From Paraburkholderia sp. Ac-20340 (GTDB lineage Bacteria; Pseudomonadota; Gammaproteobacteria; Burkholderiales; Burkholderiaceae): a DNA stretch of 64,000 bases. Both the position numbers and the translations under genes were made by a program. The stretch lies in NCBI RefSeq assembly GCF_017104965.1, contig NZ_JAAGPR010000019.1:92218-156217 (forward strand), in the 5' to 3' direction. Positions within the stretch are counted from its first letter, which is position 1. Each line of letters opens with the position of its first letter. The notes beneath the pieces are model-generated. The model did not search any database and was not told the origin of the DNA. It saw nothing but the letters and a program-made list of their open reading frames with translations. This document shows, piece by piece, positions 44,135-53,593 of the stretch.

Positions 44135-45130
44135 ATGACGATGCCGCCCCGTTTGCCTTCCGGTTCGTCCATCAGCCCGTATTTGCGCGGTTTCCTGCAG
44201 TTGCTCGGCACGCTAGGCGCGCACAGCTGGCGTCTCGCGCGCAGCGTGCGGCTGCCGCAGACGCGCGGCGGTCGCGTCGCGCTGGCGCTGGCCGTCGTGT
44301 ACTTCGTCTGGGGTTCGACCTATCTCGCCGTGCATGTGGCGCTCGAATCGTTCCCGCCGCTGCTGCTCTCCGGGCTGCGTAACCTGCTGGCGGGCATCGG
44401 CCTGTTCGTATTCGCGATGCGACGGCGCCCCGTCATGCCCACGCTCACGCAGATCCGCAATGCCGGCGTGGTCGGCACGATGCTCGTGGGGCTGTCGAGC
44501 GGCATGCTGGCCTACGGCATGCGCACGGTCGGCACCGGCACGGCGGCGGTGATGGTCGCAACGGTGCCCTTGTTCGCCACGCTGATCGCGGCGGCTGCCG
44601 GGCGGCGCGTCGCCAAAGGCGAATGGGCCGCAGTGGGGCTGGGCCTTGTCGGCATCGCGATCCTGAGCCACGGTGGCGGCGCGAGCGGTACGGCCGGCGG
44701 CAGTCTGGCGATTCTGGGCGGCGCGTTGTTCTGGGCGATCGGCGCGCATCTGGCCGGGCGGCTCGAATTGCCTGCCGATCTCTTTATCGCCACGGCACTG
44801 CAGATTGGCCTGGGCGGCGGGATTTCGACGCTCGTGGCGATCGTCACCGGCGAACGCATGGGCGCGCTGCATTTTGTGCCGTTCGTCGCCTTTGGCTATC
44901 TGATGCTGATCGGCACGATGGCCGCGTATGTTGCCTACGGTTATCTGATCCGCAATACCAGCCCGATCGTGGCCAGTAGCTGCATGTACGTGAATCCGGT
45001 GGTGGCGGTGGCACTGGGCGCGCTCACGCTGGGCGAACCGATTACCCATTCCACGATCATCGCGACCGCGCTGATTCTGGGCAGCGTGGGCCTTTCGTTC
45101 GTATTCGACGATCGTCGGCGTGCTTCATGA
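44135..45130 (+). CDS. EamA/DMT-family transporter (second)
   Basis: This 331-residue inner-membrane protein has ten hydrophobic segments in two EamA repeats, starting at LALAVVYFVWGSTYLAVHVA and, in the second half, LAILGGALFWAIGAHLAGRL. The C-terminal SPIVASSCMYVNPVVAVALG segment is typical of the YedA/RhaT-like subgroup. It has an unusually long (~45-residue) cytoplasmic N-terminus from the ATG at 44135. Substrate unknown. Confidence 0.82.
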   Translation: MTMPPRLPSGSSISPYLRGFLQLLGTLGAHSWRLARSVRLPQTRGGRVALALAVVYFVWGSTYLAVHVALESFPPLLLSGLRNLLAGIGLFVFAMRRRPVMPTLTQIRNAGVVGTMLVGLSSGMLAYGMRTVGTGTAAVMVATVPLFATLIAAAAGRRVAKGEWAAVGLGLVGIAILSHGGGASGTAGGSLAILGGALFWAIGAHLAGRLELPADLFIATALQIGLGGGISTLVAIVTGERMGALHFVPFVAFGYLMLIGTMAAYVAYGYLIRNTSPIVASSCMYVNPVVAVALGALTLGEPITHSTIIATALILGSVGLSFVFDDRRRAS

Positions 45131-45327
45131 GGGTCTTCCGGCCACATTTCGCAGGCTGCGAAAATCATTCGGATTGCAGATTAACCCGATTAACCACGCT
45201 ATCCAATAACGCCATTTAACGCGATCCGGCGCTGCCTGAAAAGGCAGCGCCGAACGCGCAGCGAGTGCATTTCAACGGCACTGAACAGCCGTTTCCACAC
45301 CCCGCATATCACGCCTGCCGAGCCGCG

Positions 45328-45465
45328 TTACTTGGCTTGCTCGGCGGTATTCGTGATGGCGTGACCGCCCGCGGACATATCCTGGCCAGCGCCTGCAACG
45401 GTGTTGCAGGCCGCCAGCGCCGCGGCCGACGCGGCAACGAGAAGCAAGGCAATCAGGCGTTTCAT
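45328..45465 (-). CDS. Entericidin-like small lipoprotein
   Basis: This is a 45-residue protein. A signal MKRLIALLLVAASAAALAAC with lipobox LAAC is followed by NTVAGAGQDMSAGGHAITNT. This is the pattern of entericidin A/B family lipoproteins (NTxxGxGxDxxxxGxxI). GGAGA lies ~8 bases before the ATG. Entericidins are membrane lipoproteins linked to stationary-phase lysis control in E. coli; only the B-like member is present here. Confidence 0.8.
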   Translation of the reverse strand: MKRLIALLLVAASAAALAACNTVAGAGQDMSAGGHAITNTAEQAK

Positions 45466-45621
45466 GAGGGAATCTCCACGGATTAAGGGAGACCTCCTAC
45501 AGCACGCCGCGTGCCTGACCTCCGTGCGAGCCCGTGCAGCACGCGTGCCACGCCTTCAGGCCCACCCTTTGCGCTTGGGACGGACAGCAGTCAGTCGTCC
45601 CCACCGTTCAAGGAGAGTCAG

Positions 45622-46164
45622 ATGTCGAAGTCACACGCTGCGTTTGAATTTGACCTGAAGCGCGTGCGCGAAGAGGCGCGCCGCAATCTGGATCAGGGTT
45701 CCGTCACCCCGAGCTATCGTGCCGATCGCGAGGCCGTGCTCAAGCTCCTCAACGATTCGCTCGCCACCGAACTGGTCTGCGTGCTGCGCTACAAGCGCCA
45801 CTATTTCATGGCGAAGGGCATCGAATCGGAAGCCGTTGCGGCCGAATTTCTCGAGCATGCCAACGAAGAACAGCAGCACGCGGACATGCTCGCCGCGCGC
45901 ATCGTGCAACTGGGCGGCGAGCCGGATTTCGCGCCCGCGCACCTGAGCGAGCGCTCGCATTCGGAATACAAGGAAGGCAAGGATCTGCACGACATGATCC
46001 GCGAAAACCTGATTGCCGAGCGCATCGCCATCGATAGTTATCGCGCGATCATCCAGTATCTCGGCGATACCGACACCACCACGCGCCGCATCTTCGAAGA
46101 GATTCTGGCGGTGGAGGAGGAGCACGCCGACGATATGACCGATCTGCTCGATTCGGGCCGCTAG
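45622..46164 (+). CDS. Ferritin-like / bacterioferritin-type protein
   Basis: This 180-residue protein is predicted as a four-helix bundle. Di-iron ligand motifs are seen in ATELVCVLRYKRHYF, EHANEEQQHADML (E-x-x-H), NLIAERIAIDSY and EEILAVEEEHADDM. The pattern fits the ferritin-like superfamily close to bacterioferritin. It probably stores or oxidises iron in the cytoplasm; a Dps-like stress role is the alternative. AAGGAGA sits ~8 bases upstream of the ATG. Confidence 0.83.
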   Translation: MSKSHAAFEFDLKRVREEARRNLDQGSVTPSYRADREAVLKLLNDSLATELVCVLRYKRHYFMAKGIESEAVAAEFLEHANEEQQHADMLAARIVQLGGEPDFAPAHLSERSHSEYKEGKDLHDMIRENLIAERIAIDSYRAIIQYLGDTDTTTRRIFEEILAVEEEHADDMTDLLDSGR

Positions 46165-46204
46165 GCCCGGCGCTGTGCGACTAGATTGGCGAATGAAACG
46201 GTGA

Positions 46205-47416
46205 TCAAAGCGCCTGCGCGCTCGCGTCCAGACGCGGGCGCGTGGCGAAATGAATCCACGCGGCGAGCGCGCTGAATGCGAGCCCGGCCACGCACACGCC
46301 CACCCAGCCGAAGGCGTGCCACGTGGCCGCGCCGACGGCCGAGCCGGTTGCGCCGCCGATGAAGTAGCACACCATGAACACGGTATTCACGCGGCTGCGC
46401 GCTTCGGGGCGCAGCGCGTAAATGCGCGACTGGTTCGAGATCTGGGCGGCCTGTACGCCCACGTCGAGCACCACCACGCCGATCACGAGTCCGATCAGGC
46501 TCTTGCCCGAGAACGCGAAAATCACGAATGCGATGGCGATCAGCGCGATCGACAGCGTGATGACGGCGCGCGGGCCGCGTTTATCGGCGGAACGACCGGC
46601 CCACGGCGCGGCCAGCGCACCCGCCGCACCGACGATGCCGAACAGCCCCGCAACCTGCGGCCCGAGATGGAACGGCTCGCCCGCGAGCAGCAGCGTGAGC
46701 ACGGGCCAGAACAGGCTGAACGCCGCAAAGAGGCACGCGCCTGTTGCCGACGCTTCGCGCAGGCCGCGCAACTCCACCACCAGATGCCACATCGAGCCGA
46801 TCAGTTTGCCGTAGCTGAGCGTCGAAGTCGGCTTGCTCTTCGGCAACTTCTTGACGATGACCACCGCAAGCAGGAGCAGCGCGATGATCGACGCGCCAAA
46901 CACCGCGCGCCAGCCGAAATACTGTCCGACAAAACCGGCCGCCGTGCGCGCGAGCAGAATGCCGAGCAGCAGCCCGCTCATCACCGTGCCGACCGCATGG
47001 CCGCGCGCTTCGGGCGGCGCGAGTTCGGCCGAGAACGGCACCGCCTGCTGCGCGATGGTCGACAGCACGCCGATGGCGAGACTCGCGCCGATCAGCACGG
47101 GCAGCGTCGGCGCGAAGGTCGCGGCCAGCAGCGCGAGGCAAAGCAGGCCGATCTGCAGAAGGATGATGCGGCGGCGGTCGAAGCGGTCGCCCAGCGGCGC
47201 GAGCAGCAGCATGCCGGCGGCGTAGCCGAGTTGCGTCGAGGCCGGTACGGCGCCGATCCACGCCGCGCCGGACGGGAACGCCTTGCGGAAGTCGTCGAGC
47301 AGCGGCTGGTTGTAGTAGATGTTCGCGACCGAGATGCCCGCAATGGTGGCGAGCAGGAGCAACAGGCCGCGCAGCGACTGACTTTCGCCAGCGGATGCGG
47401 AATCGGGTGTGGACAT
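46205..47416 (-). CDS. MFS transporter
   Basis: This 403-residue protein has 12 predicted membrane segments. Motif A-like LLLAPLGDRFDRRRIILLQI lies between TM2 and TM3, with TIAGISVANIYYNQPLLDDF in TM1. The YYNQPLL signature is found in a subgroup of small-molecule/drug exporters (YgaY-like). The ATG at 47416 starts a short polar N-terminus. Substrate unknown. Confidence 0.85.
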   Translation of the reverse strand: MSTPDSASAGESQSLRGLLLLLATIAGISVANIYYNQPLLDDFRKAFPSGAAWIGAVPASTQLGYAAGMLLLAPLGDRFDRRRIILLQIGLLCLALLAATFAPTLPVLIGASLAIGVLSTIAQQAVPFSAELAPPEARGHAVGTVMSGLLLGILLARTAAGFVGQYFGWRAVFGASIIALLLLAVVIVKKLPKSKPTSTLSYGKLIGSMWHLVVELRGLREASATGACLFAAFSLFWPVLTLLLAGEPFHLGPQVAGLFGIVGAAGALAAPWAGRSADKRGPRAVITLSIALIAIAFVIFAFSGKSLIGLVIGVVVLDVGVQAAQISNQSRIYALRPEARSRVNTVFMVCYFIGGATGSAVGAATWHAFGWVGVCVAGLAFSALAAWIHFATRPRLDASAQAL

Positions 47417-47584
47417 GGACACGGGGCTACGAGCGCGGGCAAAGCCCGCCAGAACGGAAAAGTGCGGAACAGCGGCCCGGACGAACCGGGGCGTGCCGAT
47501 GATACCGGAGCCCGTGGGTTCGTGCTGGCGGCCGCTTCCGTGACGATGCAAGCCGCTACCGACCGATGACGCCCGCCCGCCGCG

Positions 47585-48412
47585 TCAGGCGATCAGTTCG
47601 CCCGACGGCTCGTGGAACGGGTAGGGGCCGTCCGCATCGTCGACATAGGCGTGATGGGTGACGATGCCGCGGGCCGCGTCGTAGCGATGCAGCGCGAACG
47701 CGGGCGGCTCAAGCGTAAAAGTGGACGGCGCATCCGGCGCGAGATCGAGCGTCACCTGATGTGCGGGCGCCGGCACGGCACTGGCGATGGTGCCGCCAAA
47801 GCGCACGAACATCGGCCGGTGCACGTGGCCGCAGAGCACGCGCTCGACGTTCGGGTGGCGCGCGATCAGCGCTTCGAGCGCACGCGCGGCGGTGTCGTCC
47901 AGGCGGATCGCGTCCATATGGGCGATGCCGCAATCGAAGGGCGGATGATGCAGCGCGACGATCACCGGTTTGCCGCGCGCCGCGTCCAGCTGCTGTTCGA
48001 GCCACGTCAGCCGCGCCGCGCAAAGCGTGCCGCCGCTCTCGCCCGGCGACATCGAATCGAGCGCGATCAGGCGCAGCGGCCCGAGATCGGCGGCGTATTG
48101 CACGAACTCGCCGCCTGCGCGCAACTCCGCGCGCTCCGGGAAGACTTCGCGCAGCCCTTCGCGGCCGTCGTGATTGCCGATCAGCAGCCAGCAAGGCATG
48201 CGCAACGGCGCGAGCAGCGTCTTGAGATGGTGATATTCGTCGGCGTGGCCGCGATCGACCAGATCGCCGGTCACGAGCACGACGTCCGGGCGCGGCGAGA
48301 GCGCATTCAGGCGTTCGACCGTGCGTGCGAGACTGGCAGCCGTATCGACGCGCCGATACGCAAGCGCGCCCGGTTCCTTGATGTGCAGATCGCTGATTTG
48401 CGCGAGCAGCAT
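47585..48412 (-). CDS. Calcineurin-like phosphodiesterase (CpdA/GpdQ class)
   Basis: This is a 275-residue two-metal phosphoesterase. Metal-binding motifs are ISDLHI (D-x-H), VTGDLVDRG (GDxxDxG), IGNHDGRE (GNHD), ALHHPPFD and CGHVHRP (GHxH). The family cleaves cAMP or small phosphodiesters. It lies 31 bp after the ABC ATPase gene in the same direction, so it may hydrolyse the imported compound, such as a phosphodiester (inference). Confidence 0.86.
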   Translation of the reverse strand: MLLAQISDLHIKEPGALAYRRVDTAASLARTVERLNALSPRPDVVLVTGDLVDRGHADEYHHLKTLLAPLRMPCWLLIGNHDGREGLREVFPERAELRAGGEFVQYAADLGPLRLIALDSMSPGESGGTLCAARLTWLEQQLDAARGKPVIVALHHPPFDCGIAHMDAIRLDDTAARALEALIARHPNVERVLCGHVHRPMFVRFGGTIASAVPAPAHQVTLDLAPDAPSTFTLEPPAFALHRYDAARGIVTHHAYVDDADGPYPFHEPSGELIA

Positions 48413-48443
48413 GGTGACCTCGATCAATTCTCGATTGTAAAAA

Positions 48444-49484
48444 TTACGCGAGCGCGATGAGCGCTTCGGGCGCGATGGCAATGCCCACGCGCGTGCCGCG
48501 CGCGAGTTCGATGCGACCGGCGACATCGACGAAAAGCGCATCGGGCGCGGCGCCGCCGATGGTCAGCCGCGTGCGCTCGCCGAGGAAAGTCGCCTGTTCG
48601 ATCACGCCGCGCAGCGGCGCGTGGGCGGGATCGGCGAGCGTGGCGTCTTCGGGGCGGAAGAACAGTTCGGCCGCGCCCGAAGCGGGGCGCGCGCTGGCGT
48701 CGAGCGTGCCGCCCGAGGTCACGAGCGCGCCGTCGCGCCATTGTCCTGCGATCCGGTTGAGCGTGCCGACGAACTGCGCGACCGCGCGGCTCGCGGGCTG
48801 GTAATAGATCTCGCGCGGCGTGCCGATCTGCTCGATGCGGCCCGCGCTCATCACGACGATGCGGTCGCCCAGCTCCATCGCCTCGGCCTGATCGTGCGTG
48901 ACGTAGACCGTGGTGACGCCCAGCTCGCGCAGCAGCGTGTTCATCTCGCCGCGCAGTGCATCGCGCAAACGCGCGTCGAGCGCGGTGAGCGGCTCGTCGA
49001 GCAGCAGCACGCGCGGACGCGGCGCGAGCGCGCGCGCCAGGGCGACACGCTGGCGCTGCCCGCCCGAAAGCTGGCCGATGGGTTTATCGGCGTGGGCTTC
49101 GAGACGCATCATGGCGAGCAGTTCGTCCACGCGCGCGCGGGCGTCGGCGGCGGGAACGCGGGCGATCTTCAGACCGTAGCCGATATTGCCGCGCACGTTC
49201 AGGTTCGGAAACAGCGCGTAGTTCTGGAACACCATGCCGACCTTGCGGCGCTCGATGGGCAACGCGGTGACGTCGTCGTCGCCGAATTGCACGCGGCCGC
49301 CCGCATCGGGCGTTTCAAGGCCGGCGATCAAACGCAGCGTCGTGGTCTTGCCGCAGCCCGACGGGCCGAGCAGCACCAGCGTTTCCCCCGCGTCAATCGA
49401 CAGATCGAGCGGTTCCAGCACGCGCGCCCCGCGATAGGTCTTGCCGCATTGCGTGAGCGCAATCGGCATCGAATCGAGTTTCAT
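48444..49484 (-). CDS. ABC transporter ATP-binding protein (phosphonate/polyamine type)
   Basis: The protein has 346 residues. Walker A is GPSGCGKTT, the signature is LSGGQRQRVALARAL and Walker B is LLLDEPLTALD, followed by a C-terminal TOBE regulatory domain (~270-346). The CysA/PotA-like architecture matches PhnT-type 2-aminoethylphosphonate importers. It overlaps the stop of the upstream permease gene by 4 bases. Confidence 0.86.
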   Translation of the reverse strand: MKLDSMPIALTQCGKTYRGARVLEPLDLSIDAGETLVLLGPSGCGKTTTLRLIAGLETPDAGGRVQFGDDDVTALPIERRKVGMVFQNYALFPNLNVRGNIGYGLKIARVPAADARARVDELLAMMRLEAHADKPIGQLSGGQRQRVALARALAPRPRVLLLDEPLTALDARLRDALRGEMNTLLRELGVTTVYVTHDQAEAMELGDRIVVMSAGRIEQIGTPREIYYQPASRAVAQFVGTLNRIAGQWRDGALVTSGGTLDASARPASGAAELFFRPEDATLADPAHAPLRGVIEQATFLGERTRLTIGGAAPDALFVDVAGRIELARGTRVGIAIAPEALIALA

Positions 49485-50380
49485 TGGGAATCCTGATGAG
49501 TGTGCTTTGCGGCTTGATCACGCTTGCGTGTGCCCTTGCCCGTGCCCGGCGTCTGTGCGCCGAACCATTGCATCGCCACGAGTAGCGGCATCGTCATCAC
49601 GAAGAAGAGCAGGGTGTAAGCGCTGCCGATCTCGATACGCATCGACGCATAGGTATCGGCGAGGCCGACGGGCAGCGTTTTCGTATCGGGCGTGTGCAGC
49701 ATCCACGTGAGATTGAATTCGCCGATGGATAGCGTGAGCACGGCGAGCGCACCCGCCAGAATGCCCGGCCGCGCATTGGGCAGCACGATCGTGAAGAAGC
49801 GCTGCACGAAATGCGCGCCGAGGCTGGCGGCGCCTTCTTCGAGCGTGCGCAGATCCGCGGCGGCGCACACGGCGGCGACCGGGCGCACCATGAACGGCAG
49901 CGTGAAAACCACATGACCCACGACGATAAAAGCCGCGCTCATGCGAAACGCGGAGAAGCCGCCGTACACCACCAGCAGCGCGAGCGCCGAAGCGAGTCCG
50001 GGCAGCGCAACCGGCATCACCAGCAACTCTTCGATCAGACGCGAAAGACGCGTGCGGCTGCGTGCGAGCGCGTAGCCTGCGGGCACGCCGGTCAGGAGCG
50101 TGATCGCGAGCGTCGCGGCCGCCACTTCCAGCGAGAGGAACACCGAGTCGTGATACTGGCTCCAGACTGCTTCGAGCCAGCGCAGCGTGAGGCCGCTCGC
50201 CACGCCGCGAAAGTAGTTCACGGTGAGGCCCGCGACGATCGACATCACCACGGGGATGACGAGAAACGCGCAGGTGAGGAGCGTGACAAACCACTGCGCC
50301 GCGGCGATCCACGTGCGTGTGGAGGGCAGGGCGAGACGGCGCCTGGCGACCGGCGCGCCGGTTCTGCTGAGCGTGCTCAT
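49481..50380 (-). CDS. ABC transporter permease 2
   Basis: This 299-residue membrane permease has six hydrophobic segments and the BPD_transp_1 cytoplasmic loop EEGAASLGAHFVQRFFTIVL then PNARPGILAGA (EAA motif). It is coupled by 4-base overlaps to the permease before and the ATPase after, giving a fixed complex. The C-terminus is charged and histidine-rich. Confidence 0.86.
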   Translation of the reverse strand: MSTLSRTGAPVARRRLALPSTRTWIAAAQWFVTLLTCAFLVIPVVMSIVAGLTVNYFRGVASGLTLRWLEAVWSQYHDSVFLSLEVAAATLAITLLTGVPAGYALARSRTRLSRLIEELLVMPVALPGLASALALLVVYGGFSAFRMSAAFIVVGHVVFTLPFMVRPVAAVCAAADLRTLEEGAASLGAHFVQRFFTIVLPNARPGILAGALAVLTLSIGEFNLTWMLHTPDTKTLPVGLADTYASMRIEIGSAYTLLFFVMTMPLLVAMQWFGAQTPGTGKGTRKRDQAAKHTHQDSQ

Positions 50381-51201
50381 GCCGTCGCCGCCACGGCAGC
50401 GCCTGTGAGGCTGCGCGCGATCGTCAGCACGGCCCACGTCACGACGCCGAGCACGATCGACAGGCCTGCCGCCGTGACCATGTTCGCGTTGAGCGTGAAC
50501 TCGGTGTAGATCGTCATCGGCAAGACGTCGATATCGGTGGCGAGCGTGAAGGCGGTGCCGAACGCGCCCATCGCGGTTGCGAAGCAGACGGCGCCCGCCG
50601 CGATCAGTCCCGGCGCGAGCGCGGGCAGGATCACATCGCGCGTGACGCGCCACGAGGAGGCGCCCAGCGAGCGCGCGGCTTCTTCGAGCGAGGTGTCGAG
50701 CTGGCTGGCGCTGGCCATCACCGTGACGATCACGCGCGGAATCGAAAAGTACAGATAGCCCAGGAACAGGCCCGCCATCGAATAGGCAAACACCCAGCGC
50801 TCGCCGGTCAGACGCATGGCGAGCGCGCCGATCAAGCCCTGGCGCCCGGCCAGCATGATGACCATGAAGCCGACGACCACGCCTGGAAACGCCAGCGGAA
50901 ACGTCAGCAGCGCGACCAGCAGGCGACGCCCCGCGAATTCCCGGCGCGCGAGCAGCAGGCCGCAAATCGTCGAGAGCACGAGTGTGGCCACGGTGACCGC
51001 CGCCGATAGCAGCACGGTCTGCAGCAGGCTCGTCATGTAGCGGCCATTAGTCAGGAGTGCGCGATAAGTGCCGATCAGATGACCATCGGCGCTGACCTGA
51101 ACGAGGGCCACCATCGGCAGCAGCCAGAAGGCGAGAAACACCGCGAGCGCGGGCGCGACGAGCGCCACGCGCCAGCGCAGCGGGAAGGTGAGATCGTGCA
51201 T
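50377..51201 (-). CDS. ABC transporter permease 1
   Basis: This 274-residue membrane permease has six segments. The EAA loop reads EEAARSLGASSWRVTRDVIL then PALAPGLIAAG. The N-terminus begins MHDLTFPLRWRVALVAPALA. It overlaps the second permease by 4 bases and lies 32 bp after the binding-protein gene. The heterodimeric permease layout is usual for PhnUV and PotBC-type importers. Confidence 0.86.
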   Translation of the reverse strand: MHDLTFPLRWRVALVAPALAVFLAFWLLPMVALVQVSADGHLIGTYRALLTNGRYMTSLLQTVLLSAAVTVATLVLSTICGLLLARREFAGRRLLVALLTFPLAFPGVVVGFMVIMLAGRQGLIGALAMRLTGERWVFAYSMAGLFLGYLYFSIPRVIVTVMASASQLDTSLEEAARSLGASSWRVTRDVILPALAPGLIAAGAVCFATAMGAFGTAFTLATDIDVLPMTIYTEFTLNANMVTAAGLSIVLGVVTWAVLTIARSLTGAAVAATA

Positions 51202-51233
51202 GAAAGACGAAAATAACCAGAACGAAGACGGTG

Positions 51234-52283
51234 TTAATGCATGATCTGCAGATAGCGTTCGCCGAATGCGCGCTGCTGCGCTGCCATCTTCGCGAAATCG
51301 ACAGGCTTGGCGCGCGCATAGTCGCTGGCGGGCAGGAACTTCGCGGCGGCTTCGGGCGATAGCGTGTTCGCGCGCACGGGGCGCAGATACGCGCTGGCCC
51401 AAAGCTTCTGGCCTTGATCCGAGAGCACGAAATCCAGCACTTTCTTGCCGTTCTGCGCGTGCGGCGCGTTCTTCACGAGACTCATCACATAGGGCACCGA
51501 GATCGTGCCTTCGGTGGGAATCACGAATTGCACATTGGCGTGATCCTTGTACCTGGCGCGATAGGCGTCGAAGTCGTAATCGAGCAGGATCGGAATCTCG
51601 CCCGAGAGCACGCGCGCGTAGGCGGTCTGCTTCGGCACGATCGGCTGGTTCGCCTTGAGCTTGCTGAACCACGTGAAGGCCGGCTGGAAGTTGTCGAGCG
51701 TGCCGCCGAGCGCGAGATTCACCGCCACGGCGCCCGCATAGCCCACGAAAGCACTCGACGGATCGAGGTAGCCGATCATGCCTTTGTATTCGGGCTTGAG
51801 CAGATCGGCCCACGAGCGCGGCACCGGTCGCCCTTCGAGCGCGTCCTTGTTGACGAAGAAACCCAGCGTGCCCGAATGGATCGCGAACCAGTAGCCTTGC
51901 GGGTCCTTGAGGTTGGCCGGAATCTCGTCCCAGTGCGCGGGTTTGTATGGCGCGATGACGCCTTTGTCCTTCGCCTGGAACGCGGAAGACACGCCCAGAT
52001 AGACGACATCGGCGACCGGGCTTTTCTGCTCGGCCATCAATTGCGCGATCGACTGGCCGGAGTTCTTGTTGTCGAACGGCACGCGAATGCCGGTCTGACG
52101 CTCGATCGCCTGGATCTGGCTCGCCCAGTCGGCCCATTCGGGCGGGCAGTTGTAGCAGATGGCGGTTTCGTCGGCGTGGACCGGCGTCGAGGCGCTCGAT
52201 GCGGCGAATCCCGCGGCAAGCGCGAGCGTGACGCTGAGCGCCGTGCGGGCGGAGTGGACGAAGCGGGCGAAGCGGCGTATCAC
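51234..52283 (-). CDS. ABC transporter substrate-binding protein
   Basis: The precursor has 349 residues from a GTG at 52283 with AGGAG ~7 bases upstream. A signal peptide runs to ~37 (LALAAGFAASSASTPVHA). The mature domain resembles iron(III)/phosphonate/polyamine binding proteins: NSGQSIAQLMAEQKSPVADV, GYWFAIHSGTLGFFVNKDAL and LLKPEYKGMIGYLDPSSAFV. 2-Aminoethylphosphonate is the most likely ligand class, but polyamine or iron cannot be excluded. Confidence 0.84.
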   Translation of the reverse strand: MIRRFARFVHSARTALSVTLALAAGFAASSASTPVHADETAICYNCPPEWADWASQIQAIERQTGIRVPFDNKNSGQSIAQLMAEQKSPVADVVYLGVSSAFQAKDKGVIAPYKPAHWDEIPANLKDPQGYWFAIHSGTLGFFVNKDALEGRPVPRSWADLLKPEYKGMIGYLDPSSAFVGYAGAVAVNLALGGTLDNFQPAFTWFSKLKANQPIVPKQTAYARVLSGEIPILLDYDFDAYRARYKDHANVQFVIPTEGTISVPYVMSLVKNAPHAQNGKKVLDFVLSDQGQKLWASAYLRPVRANTLSPEAAAKFLPASDYARAKPVDFAKMAAQQRAFGERYLQIMH

Positions 52284-52390
52284 GTCGAGGCTCCTGTGCG
52301 GATGGGCGGCATGGTGTGTCGATGCGTTTGGCCACGCGCGCGGGCACGCCGTTCTAGCGGCGCGCGGCGCGTGGCACGTCGAAAAAGGGC

Positions 52391-53449
52391 TTAGCCGAGC
52401 GCGACGCCCCGGCCGCCGACGCCGGCGCGCAACGCGCCGCCGCCCGTCGCGATGGCCGCGATCGTGCCGCCTTCGCGCAGCGTGTGCGCTAGCGTGAGAT
52501 CGAGCGTCGGGCCCACGTATTCGCCGCTGATGCGCGCCATCAGACGCTGCCAGGCGGCGCGGCCGATTTCGCCGTTGGGCGTGCCGATGCTCGCGAGCGG
52601 CGGCGCGAGCAGTTCGCTCATCGCCAGGCCGTCGAAGCCGAGAATCGACATGTCCTGCGGCACGCGCATGCGCGCGCGGCGCAGACCGCGCATCACCACC
52701 ATCGCCAGCAGGTCGTTGCTGCAAAAGAGCGCCGTGGGGCGCGCAGGCCCCGTGCTCAGATGCGCGAGCACCGAAGGCGCGAGCGCTTCGGCATTGAAGT
52801 CGATTTCCAGCGCGGGCGCGGGTGTGAGGCCGGCCTGTTCCATCGCGTGGGCATAACCGGCGTAGCGCTGGCGCGCGCGGTCCGATGCCGAGAGCGTGCC
52901 CGCAAGCATCAGGATGCGCCGGTGGCCGTGCGCGATCAGCATGCGCACGCCGTCACAGGCGGCCTGGTGATTGTCGACCGATACCGAAGGGCGGCGCGTC
53001 GTGTCGTTGTGCATGAGCACGTAGAGCGGGCCATCGGCGTCGAGTTCGTCGAGCAGCGGGTGGGTATCCGCATCGGCGACCGTGAGGATCAGGCCTTCTA
53101 CCCGTTGCGCGCGCAACGTTTCGATTGCGTGGCGCTCGCGCTGGGCGTCGTATTGCGTCGTCATCAGCATCAGGCGAAAGCCCTGTGCCGAAGCCAGTTC
53201 GTCGATGCCCTGCAGGCATTCGGCGAACACGGGATTGGCGAGCGTCGGCAACACCACGCCGATCAGGCGCGTGCGCTCGCCGCGCAACTGGCGGCCGATC
53301 GGGCTGGGGCGAAACTTGAGTGCGTCGATGGCTTCGCGCACCTTGGCGAGTGTCACGGGATTGACCGTGTGCGGCGCATTGATCGCCCGGGAAACCGTGG
53401 CGATCGAAAAACCGGCGTGTGCGGCGACATCCTTGATGGTTGGCGTCAT
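52391..53449 (-). CDS. LacI-family transcriptional repressor
   Basis: The protein has 352 residues. The LacI helix-turn-helix is at the N-terminus (TIKDVAAHAGFSIATVSRAI) followed by the hinge helix (RPSPIGRQLRGERT). The ligand-binding domain starts LIGVVLPTLANPVFAECLQG and includes ALFCSNDLLAMVVMRGLRRA. It is upstream of and codirectional with the ABC operon, so it probably controls it in response to the transported ligand. Confidence 0.9.
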   Translation of the reverse strand: MTPTIKDVAAHAGFSIATVSRAINAPHTVNPVTLAKVREAIDALKFRPSPIGRQLRGERTRLIGVVLPTLANPVFAECLQGIDELASAQGFRLMLMTTQYDAQRERHAIETLRAQRVEGLILTVADADTHPLLDELDADGPLYVLMHNDTTRRPSVSVDNHQAACDGVRMLIAHGHRRILMLAGTLSASDRARQRYAGYAHAMEQAGLTPAPALEIDFNAEALAPSVLAHLSTGPARPTALFCSNDLLAMVVMRGLRRARMRVPQDMSILGFDGLAMSELLAPPLASIGTPNGEIGRAAWQRLMARISGEYVGPTLDLTLAHTLREGGTIAAIATGGGALRAGVGGRGVALG

Positions 53450-53593
53450 GCGGGCGGCCCGAGCGTTGTAAACGTTTTCGATGCGGCCGATTATGGAAAG
53501 CGCATGTGACCGCGCGATGAACGCCAGATGACGGCGGATGACCGGCGGCGCTTGGGAGGGTACGCGGGGCAGTGGTAGAATGCCGTCCGCCCT

